Shown: positions 16,189 to 26,532, counted from the first letter of the stretch. The stretch is DNA of 64,000 nucleotides from Chryseobacterium sp. 18061 (GCA_902706205.1 CACSKA010000002.1:1-64000), one strand, 5' to 3'. Numbers and translations: made by a program. Notes: generated from the letters alone by a model not told the origin.

Positions 16189-17946
16189 TTGACGATTACA
16201 AAACTTTCACAGCGCGATTTAGCCCCCGATCTTGAGGCTTATCAGACGCTGTTTGCCCAGCCTAATTTGGCAACCGAAACCGATTCCTTACCCGGCGAAC
16301 TGCAGGCACGTCTGCACTACGCGCTGGATCAATTCCTCTATCCTCAGGCCATATCTGACTTCCTGCTGGTGAAAGCCCCGGAAGAACCTGAGTATCTACA
16401 GCTACTGACCGATGCCACTCGCGCACGTCGCGACGATGCGCAGCCGCTCTGTGGTGTCCGTTACACGGTCAACGGCAATCAGGTTAGCCTGACTGCCGCA
16501 ACCGCGCCCGAAGACAATTTCGCAAGCCAGGGGCCCATCATCCAGGCTGATTGGGTTGAAGCCGAGCAGCTATTTGGCTGTGTTCGTCAATTCAATGGTG
16601 AAATCAGCCTCCAGCCGGGCCTCGTGCATCAGGCTAACGGCGGCGTGTTAATCCTCTCCTTACGCAGCCTGCTTTCTCAGCCGCTGCTGTGGATGCGTTT
16701 GAAGAACATCGTCTCCCATCAGCGTTTTGACTGGCTGACCTTTGACGATGCCCGTCCCCTGCCCGTCAGCATCCCTTCTATGCCGCTGTCGCTGAAAGTG
16801 ATGCTGGTTGGTGAGCGTGAATCGCTAGCCGATTTCCAGGACATGGAGCCGGAATTGTGCGAAAAAGCCATCTACAGTGAATATGAAGACAATCTGCAGA
16901 TCGTTGATGAAGACTCGCAGAAACTCTGGTGCCAGTGGGTGTGGCATATTGCCCGCGGTCTGAATTTACCGGGCCCCGATACCGACGCCTGGCCGCTTCT
17001 CATTCAGGAAGGTGCACGTTACACCGGTGACCAACAGGCACTGCCGTTGTGCCCACTGTGGATTGGCCGCCAGCTGCGTGAAGCCGCTGCCTTCTGTGAA
17101 GGTGAACGTTTTAGCGCAGAACAGCTGATCACCATGCTGGTTCAACGCCAGTGGCGTGAAGGCTATTTGGCGGAGCGCATGCAGGATGAAATTCTGCTTG
17201 AACAGATCCTTATCGAAACGGAAGGCGAACAGATAGGCCAGATTAACGCCCTGTCCGTGGTCGAATTCCCGGGTCACCCGCGCGCCTTCGGTGAACCTTC
17301 GCGTATCAGCTGCGTAGTTCACATTGGTGACGGTGAGTTCACTGATATCGAACGCAAAGCAGAACTCGGCGGTAACATTCATGCCAAAGGCATGATGATT
17401 ATGCAGGCGTTTTTGATGGCTGAACTGGGACTGGACCAACAGATCCCCTTCTCAGCGTCTCTCACCTTCGAGCAGTCGTACAGCGAAGTCGACGGAGACA
17501 GTGCATCAATGGCCGAATTATGTGCCCTGATCAGTGCCCTGTCGAACGTGCCGGTCAATCAAAGCCTGGCCATCACCGGTTCCGTTGACCAGTTTGGTCG
17601 TGCGCAGCCGGTAGGCGGCCTCAATGAAAAAATTGAAGGCTTCTTTGCTATCTGTCAGCAGCGTGGCCTGACCGGGAAACAGGGGATTATCATTCCTTCT
17701 GCAAACGTGCGTCATCTCAGCCTTGCGCAGGACGTACAGAAAGCCGTGGAAGCCGGTGAATTTTCACTCTGGGCAATTGATGATGTGACGGATGCGTTGT
17801 CGCTGTTGACGCAATTGAATTGGGACGGCGAAGGCCAGACCACGCTGCTGCAAACTATTCAGGAACGTATTGCTCAGGCAAATCAGCAGGATATACGTCA
17901 TCGCCCGTGGGCAATGCGCTGGTTAAACTGGTTTCATTCAAACTGA
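16189..17946 (+). CDS. lonH: Lon-like protease LonH (YcbZ)
   Basis: The product (585 aa; E. coli YcbZ 586) is a Lon-related protein with an N-terminal AAA-like half whose Walker motifs are degenerate and a C-terminal S16 protease domain. The catalytic Ser-Lys pair is intact: serine in EVDGDSASMAEL and lysine in PVGGLNEKIEGFF. The start codon is TTG (16189-16191), giving MTITKLS as in E. coli; no ATG is in a better place. Substrates are not well established. It is followed closely by fabA, whose FadR and FabR sites begin at its stop codon. Confidence 0.92.
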   Translation: MTITKLSQRDLAPDLEAYQTLFAQPNLATETDSLPGELQARLHYALDQFLYPQAISDFLLVKAPEEPEYLQLLTDATRARRDDAQPLCGVRYTVNGNQVSLTAATAPEDNFASQGPIIQADWVEAEQLFGCVRQFNGEISLQPGLVHQANGGVLILSLRSLLSQPLLWMRLKNIVSHQRFDWLTFDDARPLPVSIPSMPLSLKVMLVGERESLADFQDMEPELCEKAIYSEYEDNLQIVDEDSQKLWCQWVWHIARGLNLPGPDTDAWPLLIQEGARYTGDQQALPLCPLWIGRQLREAAAFCEGERFSAEQLITMLVQRQWREGYLAERMQDEILLEQILIETEGEQIGQINALSVVEFPGHPRAFGEPSRISCVVHIGDGEFTDIERKAELGGNIHAKGMMIMQAFLMAELGLDQQIPFSASLTFEQSYSEVDGDSASMAELCALISALSNVPVNQSLAITGSVDQFGRAQPVGGLNEKIEGFFAICQQRGLTGKQGIIIPSANVRHLSLAQDVQKAVEAGEFSLWAIDDVTDALSLLTQLNWDGEGQTTLLQTIQERIAQANQQDIRHRPWAMRWLNWFHSN

Positions 17947-17958
17947 TCGGACTTGTTC
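17942..17958 (+). promoter_or_regulatory. FadR activator site of fabA
   Basis: ACTGATCGGACTTGTTC matches the E. coli fabA FadR operator as I recall it. It overlaps the lonH stop codon. FadR, when free of acyl-CoA, activates fabA. Confidence 0.75.
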
Positions 17959-17976
17959 AGCGTACACGTGTTAGCT
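17959..17976 (+). promoter_or_regulatory. FabR repressor palindrome of fabA
   Basis: AGCGTACACGTGTTAGCT is an inverted repeat (AGC-N12-GCT) matching the E. coli fabA FabR site. FabR represses fabA and fabB in response to the ratio of unsaturated to saturated acyl chains. It directly follows the FadR site. Confidence 0.8.
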
Positions 17977-18015
17977 ATCCTGCGTCGCGAACTCAAAATA
18001 AGGCTTACTGAAAAC

Positions 18016-18534
18016 ATGGTAGATAAACGCGAATCCTATTCAAAAGAAGATCTTCTTGCCTCCGGACGCGGCGAACTGTTTGGCGAAAAAGGCCCGCAGC
18101 TTCCGTCAGCCAACATGCTGATGATGGATCGTGTCATCAAAATGACCGAGACGGGCGGTAACTTCGATAAAGGCTACGTGGAAGCAGAGCTGGATATCAA
18201 TCCTGACCTGTGGTTCTTCGGTTGCCACTTCATCGGCGACCCGGTAATGCCTGGCTGTCTGGGCCTGGATGCCATGTGGCAGCTGGTCGGCTTCTACCTG
18301 GGCTGGCTTGGCGGCGAAGGAAAAGGCCGTGCACTCGGTGTTGGCGAAGTGAAATTCACGGGCCAAATTCTGCCTACCGCGAAAAAAGTGACCTATCGCA
18401 TCCACTTCAAACGCGTGATTAACCGCCGACTGATCCTGGGTATCGCTGATGGTGAAGTCCTGGTTGACGGTCATCGCATCTACGAAGCGACTGACCTGAA
18501 AGTGGGTTTGTTCCAGGACACTTCTGCGTTCTGA
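18016..18534 (+). CDS. fabA: 3-hydroxydecanoyl-ACP dehydratase/isomerase
   Basis: The product (172 aa, E. coli length) dehydrates 3-hydroxyacyl-ACP and isomerises trans-2- to cis-3-decenoyl-ACP, starting unsaturated fatty-acid synthesis. A single hot-dog domain carries the active-site His in [22 protein letters not shown] and the Asp shortly after it. ATG 18016 (MVDKRES) gives the family length; the frame is open 21 codons further upstream across the FabR site, which is not coding. Regulated by FadR and FabR. A bidirectional terminator separates it from rmf. Confidence 0.98.
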   Translation: MVDKRESYSKEDLLASGRGELFGEKGPQLPSANMLMMDRVIKMTETGGNFDKGYVEAELDINPDLWFFGCHFIGDPVMPGCLGLDAMWQLVGFYLGWLGGEGKGRALGVGEVKFTGQILPTAKKVTYRIHFKRVINRRLILGIADGEVLVDGHRIYEATDLKVGLFQDTSAF

Positions 18535-18569
18535 TGCGTTTAACGCACCTTCGGGTGTGTAGAAACGGC

Positions 18570-18593
18570 GAAGCCTCTGCATGCAGAGGCTTC
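18570..18593. terminator. Shared fabA/rmf terminator
   Basis: GAAGCCTCTGCATGCAGAGGCTTC is a perfect 24-bp palindrome followed by TTTGTTTT on the plus strand. It lies between convergent fabA and rmf. Confidence 0.85.
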
Positions 18594-18613
18594 TTTGTTT
18601 TAAAGAGACAGCA

Positions 18614-18781
18614 TCAGGCGATTACTGCCCTGTCCTCCATGGCTTCTCGCCAGCCTCCCAGCCAGTGCGACCGTTGGTTTAAGGTCTGATAAGGACAGAT
18701 TTCTTTTGATTTGCCAGCGATGCCAGCCTGGTACCCACGTTGATGTGCCCGTTCCAGGCGATCACGTTTTTGTCTCTTCAT
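18614..18781 (-). CDS. rmf: Ribosome modulation factor
   Basis: The product (55 aa) is encoded on the minus strand and differs from E. coli RMF at only a few positions: it begins MKRQKRDRLERAHQRGYQAG and ends WLGGWREAMEDRAVIA. RMF binds 30S subunits in stationary phase and dimerises 70S ribosomes into inactive 100S particles. The highly basic composition and the exact family length support the call. GAGGG lies 7 bases before the ATG. It sits between fabA and pqiC, as in E. coli. Confidence 0.97.
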   Translation of the reverse strand: MKRQKRDRLERAHQRGYQAGIAGKSKEICPYQTLNQRSHWLGGWREAMEDRAVIA

Positions 18782-18984
18782 GCCTCGTTTCCCTCATTTT
18801 TTGAGTCTGGTGGAAAAGAAAACAGTGGTCACCAAATGTGCAACCACACATTAGGGATACCCTGAATCGACCACAGCGTCAATGCGCAAAATTCACGCCA
18901 GTGTCATATTTGTGAGCTACTCAGAAGTTCATTTGTACAAAAATCGTGAAGCCGGACAACTAACCACCTGAGGCCAAAAACAAA

Positions 18985-19018
18985 AAAACCGCAGCAGAAA
19001 CATGTCTGCTGCGGTTTT
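18985..19018 (-). terminator. pqiABC operon terminator
   Basis: AAAACCGCAGCAGA pairs with TCTGCTGCGGTTTT around a 6-nt loop, with TTTTTTTG following on the minus strand. It lies 19 bp after the pqiC stop. The remaining gap to rmf (18782-18984) holds only the rmf upstream region. Confidence 0.9.
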
Positions 19019-19036
19019 AACGGTGATGAATTTTAC

Positions 19037-19600
19037 TTATGGCAAGCGATTAATTGACTGCGCAATAGATATCGCTTCCTGACTCCAGGCCTGTGCCAGC
19101 GTTTTCACCATCGCGTCATAGCCGTCTTGCTGCTGCTTGACCTCGATGTTGAACGGACGCTTAATAAGCTGCCCCTGATGGTTCAGGAGCCATTCACCGC
19201 TCACAATTACCTTACCGTCATAACGACCATGGAAACCGCTCACATTGACGTTGAGGGTATCCTGGTCGCTGCCCAGCGGTTGTGACGCCACTACCCAACC
19301 CGGAAGCTGGGTGCTGAGGTTCGCCACCAGCGTAGTACGCAGTTGCTGATCCAGCGGGCTTGCCCACAGGTTATTGTTTGCAATCACGTACTGAACATCA
19401 CTGGTCTGATACACCACGCCGTTTCCGGCGAGATAATCAGGGATGCTCACCTGCTCAACCCACAGCAGGTGGCTGCCCTGGCTGGCCGTGCTTTGCACGC
19501 CAGCCTGAGGAAGGGGCAGTTGATAGTAAGTTTTGTTGTCACTGCTGCTGCTGCACGCCGACAGCAGGCAAGCTAATGCTACGGGTAGCCATTTTTTCAT
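19037..19600 (-). CDS. pqiC: Outer-membrane lipoprotein PqiC
   Basis: The product (187 aa) has a lipoprotein signal with lipobox LSAC/S, so cysteine 16 is the lipidated residue. The ABC-type auxiliary (DUF330) domain follows. PqiC is an outer-membrane-anchored partner of the PqiB tunnel in lipid transport between the membranes. The start overlaps the pqiB stop by 4 bp, the last gene of the pqiABC operon. The symbol ymbA is an older name. Confidence 0.95.
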   Translation of the reverse strand: MKKWLPVALACLLSACSSSSDNKTYYQLPLPQAGVQSTASQGSHLLWVEQVSIPDYLAGNGVVYQTSDVQYVIANNNLWASPLDQQLRTTLVANLSTQLPGWVVASQPLGSDQDTLNVNVSGFHGRYDGKVIVSGEWLLNHQGQLIKRPFNIEVKQQQDGYDAMVKTLAQAWSQEAISIAQSINRLP

Positions 19601-21237
19601 TCTTTCGCCCTCTTCGGCTGCGGATCCTTTTTATCCTTCGCTTCGAACACCAACGCGTTGCTCTTATTGTTGAGTGTTTTCAGCACAGGCTGCAGTTCAC
19701 GGAGTACCTGATCCAGACGCTGCATATCGCCGACCATTTTGTTGTATGCCGCAGAACCAGGCTGGAAGCCCTGCATACTGCGGTTCAGCTCATGCAGCGT
19801 TTTCTGCATGTCGGCTGGCAGGTCCTGCATCGACTGGCTACCGGTAATCTTATTGAGATTATCCAGCGTCGCCTGCACGTGCTTCATGGTTTTCTGGCTT
19901 TCCGCCAGCGAGTTTGTGGCCTGTTCAATCAACGGATTGATTGGCAGATTATTGATTTTATCCAGCGCATCCATCAGGCGTTGCTGGATTTGCGCCAGTC
20001 CACCACTCACGGTCGGGATAATTTGGAAACCACCAAACTCGCGGAACTTGCCGCGCGGTTCAGCTTTTGGATAGAAGTCGAGATCGATGTAAAGCGCCCC
20101 AGTAACCAGATTACCAGACTTGAGCGAACCACGAAGGCCACGTTCAATCAGGGTATCCAGATGACTGCGAATATCCGGATCGCCGCCCAGTTGGTTAACC
20201 AGACGCTCAGGCTCGATACGTATCTGAACCGGAATACGGTAATCATCACTCAGACGCTGATGCAGGCCCGGGATGAAGAACGGCACTTTACCTACAGTAC
20301 CCAGACGGATGCCACGGAATTCCACCGGAGCGCCAGGCTGAAGACCACGAACCGAATCCTTGAAGAACATGACGTAATCAACATGCTGGGTATACATCGC
20401 ATCCTGAATGGAACGCTGATCGTCAAACAGATGATATTCCGTTTTGTTCGCCACCGGCTCACCCAGTGACTGTCCATCCGGCACGTCAAAGCTGACACCA
20501 CCACCGAACAGGGTCGACAACGATCCCATTTCTACGCGCATCCCGGCAGAGGTCAGATCCACCGCTATACCGCTGTCTTTCCAGAAGCGGGCGTTGGTGG
20601 TGACAAGGCGGTCATTCGGCGCGCTAATAAACAGTTGGTACGTTATGCTGCGCTTATCGGCATTAAAGGTACTGGTCTCGACCGACCCCACGCGATAACC
20701 GCGGAACAGTACCGGATCGCCCGGAGAGAGTTGCCCTGCTTTGTTACTTTCGAGCATAACGCGGATACCTTTCGCATCCGGTGGCGCAAGTGGGGGGGAA
20801 TCCAGCAGCTGGAATTTCTCAGGCTCAGTGCCTTTAGCCCCTGGTTGAAGTTCAATATAGGCTCCCGATAACAACGTACCGAGGCCGCTGATACCCTCGC
20901 GCCCAACCTGTGGTTTCACGACCCAAAAGGCCGAATCACCATGCAGTAGTTTTTCCATTCCGGTATTCAGACGCGCCTTGATTTCAACGTGCGTCAGATC
21001 GTCCGTCAGGGTTGTGCTTTCCACCACGCCGACATCCACGCTGCGGCTCTTGATGCGGGTTTTTCCGCCTTCAATACCTTCAGCGTTGGTGGTCATCAGG
21101 GTAACTTCTGGCCCTTGATGGCTGTAGTGATAAAAGAGGATCCATGCGCCGATAAGCGCGGTAACGATGGGAAAGATCCACACTGGCGACCAGTTCTTCA
21201 CCTTCTGCACTTTCGCCTCTCCACTCTTGTTTTCCAT
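19597..21237 (-). CDS. pqiB: MCE-domain lipid-transport protein PqiB
   Basis: The product (546 aa, the E. coli length) has one N-terminal membrane helix (WSPVWIFPIVTALIGAWILF), three consecutive MCE domains (about 40-140, 155-240, 280-385; repeated GPEVTL, KGIRVML and DYVMFFKDSVRGLQPGAPVEFRGIRLG), and a long C-terminal helical coil. Hexamers form a syringe-like tunnel spanning the periplasm. The start at 21237 (MENKSGEAKVQ) matches E. coli; the frame continues 12 codons into pqiA. It starts four bases after the pqiA stop. SoxRS/paraquat induction is known in E. coli. Confidence 0.96.
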   Translation of the reverse strand: MENKSGEAKVQKVKNWSPVWIFPIVTALIGAWILFYHYSHQGPEVTLMTTNAEGIEGGKTRIKSRSVDVGVVESTTLTDDLTHVEIKARLNTGMEKLLHGDSAFWVVKPQVGREGISGLGTLLSGAYIELQPGAKGTEPEKFQLLDSPPLAPPDAKGIRVMLESNKAGQLSPGDPVLFRGYRVGSVETSTFNADKRSITYQLFISAPNDRLVTTNARFWKDSGIAVDLTSAGMRVEMGSLSTLFGGGVSFDVPDGQSLGEPVANKTEYHLFDDQRSIQDAMYTQHVDYVMFFKDSVRGLQPGAPVEFRGIRLGTVGKVPFFIPGLHQRLSDDYRIPVQIRIEPERLVNQLGGDPDIRSHLDTLIERGLRGSLKSGNLVTGALYIDLDFYPKAEPRGKFREFGGFQIIPTVSGGLAQIQQRLMDALDKINNLPINPLIEQATNSLAESQKTMKHVQATLDNLNKITGSQSMQDLPADMQKTLHELNRSMQGFQPGSAAYNKMVGDMQRLDQVLRELQPVLKTLNNKSNALVFEAKDKKDPQPKRAKE

Positions 21238-21241
21238 GTTA

Positions 21242-22495
21242 TTACTTTTCCTCATGGCTTGATTCTGGCTCACGATCCCACAACAAGCGAGGATCGAAGG
21301 TCATGGCGGAGAACATGGTCATGACAACCACCAACGCGAACATTACTGCTCCTATCGCCGGATAGATATTCATTAAGCCTCCCATGCGCACCAGCGCGGA
21401 TAGCACTGCTATCACAAAAACATCAATCATTGACCAACGGCCAACAAATTCAACCACCTCATACACAAGGTGCATCCGCTCGCTGTCGCGGCTTCCATTG
21501 CCGTTAGCATTCCAGCACAGCCAGGCAATGGCGATCATTTTCAGCGTCGGCACCATAATACTGGCGATAAAAATCACCATCGCTACCGGATACGATCCTT
21601 CACTCCACAGCAATACCACCCCGGCGATAATGGTCGACGGCAGTTTCTCACCGAGCAAATCCGTAATCATGATCGGCAGAATATTGGCTGGCAGATAGAG
21701 AATAATCGAGGTCATCAACAGCGCCAGCGTCCATTGCAGGCTGTGTCTGCGACGGACAAAGCCTTTGGTTTCACAGCGCGGACAGACCGGCAGTTCGGCA
21801 GGAAGAATGGCGGTGCAGCACGAACAGGAACGCAGACCCTGACGGATCCCCGTCACGCCTACTTTCAGCGATTGCTCGAGTTTAGGCATCGGTTTGATGT
21901 CGTCCCAGAGCCAGCGACGGTCAACGCACTGGAATGTGCGCAGCTGAAGCAGACAGAACATACACCAAGGAACAAAACTGGTACCCACGCCAATATCGCC
22001 GTAAGCCATCAGCTTCACGAAACTGACCAGCACCCCGGCGAGGAAAATCTCGGCCATGCCCCAGCTTTTTAAGTGGAACAGAATACGGGCCAGGAACACC
22101 TGAATTTTTTGCGGTAGCGGGACCCGGTTGACCAGCACCAGAATGGTGGCCAGGCAAAACGCCGGAACCAGCTGCACAAACAGCAGGAAGAAGGTGCCGA
22201 GGCTGGCGTAGTCTTCAGAAAACAGCACGTGCGGGATTTCAAGCAGCTCAATTTCACTGCTGATCCCGCCGACGTTCATATTGACGAACGGAAACAGGTT
22301 CGCCAGTAGCAGCATGAACAGTGCTACCAGCGCATAGGCTGTGGGCCGCTGTCGCGGCTCATCCCATTCGGTCGTCAGCGTCGTGCCGCAACGAGGGCAC
22401 GACGCCTTGTGGCGGTGTTCGAGGTGCGGTAACGCCACCAGCAAATCGCATTGTGGGCACAGGATATGCCCTGCAGCATGGTGTTCATCGCACAT
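21242..22495 (-). CDS. pqiA: Inner-membrane protein PqiA
   Basis: The product (417 aa) has two copies of a module made of a zinc-ribbon-like region (CPQC with CPRC near residues 14-36; CSCC with CPRC near 225-245) followed by about four membrane helices. PqiA is the inner-membrane partner of PqiB and PqiC in lipid transport and is paraquat-inducible in E. coli. It begins 14 bp after the uup stop in the same direction, so rlmL, uup and pqiABC may be partly co-transcribed. Confidence 0.96.
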   Translation of the reverse strand: MCDEHHAAGHILCPQCDLLVALPHLEHRHKASCPRCGTTLTTEWDEPRQRPTAYALVALFMLLLANLFPFVNMNVGGISSEIELLEIPHVLFSEDYASLGTFFLLFVQLVPAFCLATILVLVNRVPLPQKIQVFLARILFHLKSWGMAEIFLAGVLVSFVKLMAYGDIGVGTSFVPWCMFCLLQLRTFQCVDRRWLWDDIKPMPKLEQSLKVGVTGIRQGLRSCSCCTAILPAELPVCPRCETKGFVRRRHSLQWTLALLMTSIILYLPANILPIMITDLLGEKLPSTIIAGVVLLWSEGSYPVAMVIFIASIMVPTLKMIAIAWLCWNANGNGSRDSERMHLVYEVVEFVGRWSMIDVFVIAVLSALVRMGGLMNIYPAIGAVMFALVVVMTMFSAMTFDPRLLWDREPESSHEEK

Positions 22496-22509
22496 GAACG
22501 TTCCTCACA

Positions 22510-24414
22510 TTAACCACCGTTTTTTAACGCTTCGAGATATTCCCAGCGTTCAAATGCCTCTTCCAGAGCTTTCTCGGCCAATTCCATATCCGCCAGCACC
22601 TGCTGCGTATGGTCATGCGACTGATTAAAGAAGTCAGGACTCGCGACCTGCGCCTGCAAACCTTCAAGGTTTGCCTCAAGTTCTTCAAGACGTTGAGGAA
22701 GCTGCTCTAATTCGCGCTGCAGGTTATAGCTTAGTTTGCCAGGCGCGCGTTTGACAGTTCCTGCTTTTGCTTCTTCTTTAGCACTTTTATTCTCGACCGG
22801 CTGCTTGCGCGACTGAGACTGCGCCTGCTGCCCGCGTGCATCATGGTAACCGCCTACATATGCACTGATTTTACCGTTGCCTTCGAAGATCCAGCAGTCG
22901 GTCACGGTGTTATCCACGAACTGACGATCGTGGCTCACCAGCATAACGGTACCCTGATAACCGTCGATCAGTTCTTCAAGCAGTTCCAGCGTTTCAACAT
23001 CGAGATCGTTGGTCGGTTCATCGAGGATCAGCAGGTTGCTTGGCTTGAGGAACAAACGCGCCAACAGCAGGCGGTTACGCTCCCCGCCCGACAGCGCGCG
23101 CACTGGCGTCATGGCGCGTTTCGGGTGGAACAGGAAGTCCTGAAGATAACCGAGCACGTGACGCGGCTTACCGTTGACCATCACTTCCTGCTTACCCTCA
23201 GCCAGGTTGTCCATCACCGTTCTGTCCGGATCGAGCTCAGCGCGGTGCTGATCGAAATAGGCTACTTCCAGCTTGGTGCCACAGTGAACGCGGCCGCTGT
23301 CAGCCTGCAACTGCCCCAACATCAGTTTAAGCAACGTGGTTTTACCGCAGCCGTTCGGGCCGATCAGCGCTATTTTATCGCCACGCTGTACCTGAACGGA
23401 GAAGTCCTTCACCAGCACTTTGCCATCGACCTGGTAGTCAACGTTTTCCAGTTCAAACACAATTTTGCCTGAACGGCTCGCTTCTTCAACCTGCATGCGG
23501 GCACTGCCCAATACTTCGCGACGCTCATTGCGCTCACGGCGCATATCTTTCAGGGCGCGGACGCGGCCTTCGTTACGCGTACGACGCGCTTTAATGCCTT
23601 GACGGATCCACACTTCTTCCTGCGCCAGCTTGCGGTCAAACTCGGCGTTTTGCAGCTCTTCCACGCGCAGCATCTCTTCTTTTTCCAGTAGATACTGATC
23701 GTAATTACCCGGATAGGTCACCAGCTTGCCGCGATCGAGATCGACAATGCGGGTTGCCATGTTGCGGATAAAGGAACGGTCGTGCGAGATGAAGATAATG
23801 GTGCCTTTGAACGTTTTCAGGAACCCTTCCAGCCAGTCGATAGTTTCGATGTCCAGGTGGTTCGTTGGTTCGTCGAGCAGCAAAACGCGCGGACCGCTGA
23901 CCAGCGCGCGGCCCAACGCCGCTTTACGCAGCCAGCCGCCTGACAGCGAGCCCAGTGCCATATCGGCTTCGAGACCCAGCTGTTCCAGCACTTCGTTGAT
24001 ACGGCTTTCGATCTGCCACAGACCGTGGTGATCCAAAAGCTCCTGTAGCTTCGCCATCTCGTTAAGATTTCTGTCGCTCGGGTCGGTCATCACCAAATGG
24101 GAAATCTCGTGATAGCGCTTGAGATATTCCGCCTGCTCAGAGATACCTTCGGCGATGAAATCGTAAACGCTACCTTCCACATTGCGCGGCGGATCCTGTT
24201 GCAGACGTGCCACTACCAGATCCTGTTCATAGATGATGCGACCATCATCCAGGCCCTGTTCGCGATTAAGGATTTTCATCAGCGTCGATTTACCGGCGCC
24301 ATTACGCCCAACCAGACAGACGCGTTCGTTATCCTCGATATGCAATTCGGTATTATCAAGGAGAGGCGCATCGCTGAACGAAAGCCAGGCGCCATGCATA
24401 CTAATTAAAGACAT
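22510..24414 (-). CDS. uup: ABC-F ATPase Uup
   Basis: The product (634 aa; E. coli 635) has two ABC domains and no membrane segment. Walker A motifs are GRNGAGKST (36-44) and GPNGCGKTT, signatures LSGGWLRK and LSGGERNR, and Walker B LLLDEPTNHLD and LILDEPTNDLD. A charged linker of about 80 residues joins them and the C-terminus forms a coiled-coil DNA-binding domain. ABC-F proteins act on ribosomes; Uup also affects transposon excision and replication restart. It lies 12 bp after rlmL. Confidence 0.96.
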   Translation of the reverse strand: MSLISMHGAWLSFSDAPLLDNTELHIEDNERVCLVGRNGAGKSTLMKILNREQGLDDGRIIYEQDLVVARLQQDPPRNVEGSVYDFIAEGISEQAEYLKRYHEISHLVMTDPSDRNLNEMAKLQELLDHHGLWQIESRINEVLEQLGLEADMALGSLSGGWLRKAALGRALVSGPRVLLLDEPTNHLDIETIDWLEGFLKTFKGTIIFISHDRSFIRNMATRIVDLDRGKLVTYPGNYDQYLLEKEEMLRVEELQNAEFDRKLAQEEVWIRQGIKARRTRNEGRVRALKDMRRERNERREVLGSARMQVEEASRSGKIVFELENVDYQVDGKVLVKDFSVQVQRGDKIALIGPNGCGKTTLLKLMLGQLQADSGRVHCGTKLEVAYFDQHRAELDPDRTVMDNLAEGKQEVMVNGKPRHVLGYLQDFLFHPKRAMTPVRALSGGERNRLLLARLFLKPSNLLILDEPTNDLDVETLELLEELIDGYQGTVMLVSHDRQFVDNTVTDCWIFEGNGKISAYVGGYHDARGQQAQSQSRKQPVENKSAKEEAKAGTVKRAPGKLSYNLQRELEQLPQRLEELEANLEGLQAQVASPDFFNQSHDHTQQVLADMELAEKALEEAFERWEYLEALKNGG

Positions 24415-24426
24415 TTATTCTTTCCT

Positions 24427-26532
24427 TCAGGCTGAGGTAATCAGCCAGCAGTTATGGATTTGACGGTTACGGACGAAATCAGCTGAAAGCGTTTTTTGAG
24501 TAATTTCTTCTGCTTTCAGGCCCAGTTTTGCCATGCCGTCGATATCGAGTTTGAAGCCGCGTTTGTTGTTGGAGAACATGATCGTGCCGCCTTTGCGCAG
24601 CAGTCGTTTCAAATCAGCCATCAGCTTCAGATGATCACGCTGGACGTCGAACGTATCTTCCATGCGTTTAGAGTTTGAGAATGTCGGCGGATCGATGAAG
24701 ATCAGGTCAAACTGTTCATCTGCGTCACGCAACCAGCCCAGCACGTCAGCCTGCAGCAGGCGGTGCGGACGTCCGGTCAGACCGTTGAGGCGCAGGTTAC
24801 GTTCAGCCCATTCCAGATAGGTGCGTGACATATCCACCGTGGTAGTGCTGCGTGCGCCACCCAGACCAGCGTGCACGCTAGCGGTACCGGTATAGGCGAA
24901 CAGGTTAAGGAAATCCTTGCCTTTGCTCATCTGACCCAACATACGACGGGCGATACGGTGGTCGAGGAACAAGCCGGTATCGAGATAATCGGTCAGGTTC
25001 ACCCACAGGCGCGCATTGTACTCGCTCACCTGCATGAATTCGCCCTTCTCGCTCATCTTCTCATACTGATTTTTACCCTTCTGACGTTCACGGGTTTTCA
25101 GTACCAGTTTATTCGGCGCAATGCCCAGCACCGAAATGGTGGCGGCAATCACGTCGAACAAACGCTGACGCGCTTTAGTTGCATCCACAGTTTTCGGTGG
25201 CGCATATTCCTGCACAACAACCCAGTCGCCGTAGCGATCGACCGCTACGTTATATTCCGGCAAATCAGCATCATAAACGCGGTAGCATTCAATGCCTTCC
25301 TGGCGCGCCCATTTGTCGAGTTTTTTGACGTTCTTACGCAGACGGTTGGCGTAATCATCTGCCAGCATAACCGTGGTGGTTCCGTCGGTTTCGGCCAGGT
25401 GATAGTTTTTCTGTACGCAGTCCAGTGGGCCGTTTTTAGCTTTGAACTGACGCTCAGCACGCAGCTGCAGACAGCTCAGCAGTTCAGGGGATGCGCTGAA
25501 CAGGGACAGATTCCAGCCGCCAAACTGGGATTTCATGGTACGACCCAACAGGTTATGCAGCGCAATCAGTGCCGGTTCGCTGTCCAGACGTTCGCCGTAC
25601 GGCGGGTTGCTGATGACAGTACCGTATGGCCCTTTCGGCAGCGGATTGCTCAGCTTCGCAACGTCTTTCACTTCAAAGTTGACGATGTCGGCCACCCCGG
25701 CCCGACGGGCGTTACTGCGCGCGCGATCAATCACGCGACCATCGATATCAGAGCCGTAGAAACGGGATTCATAAGCCTCGAGACCGGCGCGAGCGCGGGT
25801 CTGAGCTTCGGCTTTCACTTCCTGCCAGATGACTTCATCGTGCTGTGACCAGCCGTTAAAGCCCCAGTAGCCACGGTGCAGGCCTGGTGCACGGTCTGTC
25901 GCAAGCATTGCGGCTTCAATCAGCAACGTACCGGAACCGCACATTGGGTCGAGCATCGGCGTACCCGGCTGCCAGCCAGAACGCATCACGATAGCCGCGG
26001 CCAGGGTTTCTTTGATAGGCGCCATGCCGGCTGCGTCACGATAGCCACGCAGATGCAGGCCCTCCCCGCTCAGGTCGAGAGAAATATGCGCGACTTCTTT
26101 ATTCAGCCAGACATTAATCCGGACGTCCGGATTTTCTTTATCAACATTCGGACGCGGAAGATTTTTGCGGGTAAAAGCATCGACGATGGCGTCTTTGACC
26201 TTCAACGCGCCGTACTGGCTGTTGCGAATTTCCTCATTCACACCGCTGAAGTGCACGGCAAAGGTCGAGTCCTGATTGAACATCTCTGTCCAGTTGATGG
26301 CCTGGACGCCAAGGTACAGATCCAGATCGCTGTAAACCTTGCACTCACCGAGCGGCATCATGATACGTGACGCCAAACGGCTCCACATCAGGCTCTGGTA
26401 CAGCAGTCGCGTGTCACCTTCAAAATGGACACCACCCTGAACCACCGCACAGGCACTGGCGCCCAGGTTTTCCAGTTCAGTTTTTAACAGCTCTTCCAGC
26501 CCACGGGCCGTACTGGCAAACAGAGAATTCAT
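24427..26532 (-). CDS. rlmL: Bifunctional 23S rRNA methyltransferase RlmKL
   Basis: The product (701 aa; E. coli 702) fuses two methyltransferases. The N-terminal half has a ferredoxin-like/THUMP domain (about 45-155) and the RlmL domain for m2G2445 with the motif [13 protein letters not shown]. The C-terminal half is RlmK, for m7G2069, with [18 protein letters not shown] as SAM site and [13 protein letters not shown] as catalytic motif. Divergent from ycbX. The ATG is preceded by ATAAGTGACG, with weak Shine-Dalgarno. Confidence 0.96.
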   Translation of the reverse strand: MNSLFASTARGLEELLKTELENLGASACAVVQGGVHFEGDTRLLYQSLMWSRLASRIMMPLGECKVYSDLDLYLGVQAINWTEMFNQDSTFAVHFSGVNEEIRNSQYGALKVKDAIVDAFTRKNLPRPNVDKENPDVRINVWLNKEVAHISLDLSGEGLHLRGYRDAAGMAPIKETLAAAIVMRSGWQPGTPMLDPMCGSGTLLIEAAMLATDRAPGLHRGYWGFNGWSQHDEVIWQEVKAEAQTRARAGLEAYESRFYGSDIDGRVIDRARSNARRAGVADIVNFEVKDVAKLSNPLPKGPYGTVISNPPYGERLDSEPALIALHNLLGRTMKSQFGGWNLSLFSASPELLSCLQLRAERQFKAKNGPLDCVQKNYHLAETDGTTTVMLADDYANRLRKNVKKLDKWARQEGIECYRVYDADLPEYNVAVDRYGDWVVVQEYAPPKTVDATKARQRLFDVIAATISVLGIAPNKLVLKTRERQKGKNQYEKMSEKGEFMQVSEYNARLWVNLTDYLDTGLFLDHRIARRMLGQMSKGKDFLNLFAYTGTASVHAGLGGARSTTTVDMSRTYLEWAERNLRLNGLTGRPHRLLQADVLGWLRDADEQFDLIFIDPPTFSNSKRMEDTFDVQRDHLKLMADLKRLLRKGGTIMFSNNKRGFKLDIDGMAKLGLKAEEITQKTLSADFVRNRQIHNCWLITSA

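Noticed and set aside
19360..20469. 369-residue open frame antisense to pqiC and pqiB
   Set aside because: Lies wholly opposite two well-identified genes; length follows from the codon bias of pqiB, and the protein has no recognisable domain.
22843..23472. 209-residue open frame antisense to uup
   Set aside because: Shadow frame opposite the second ABC domain.
24871..25848. 325-residue open frame antisense to rlmL
   Set aside because: Shadow of a real, highly conserved gene; no ribosome-binding site or family similarity.
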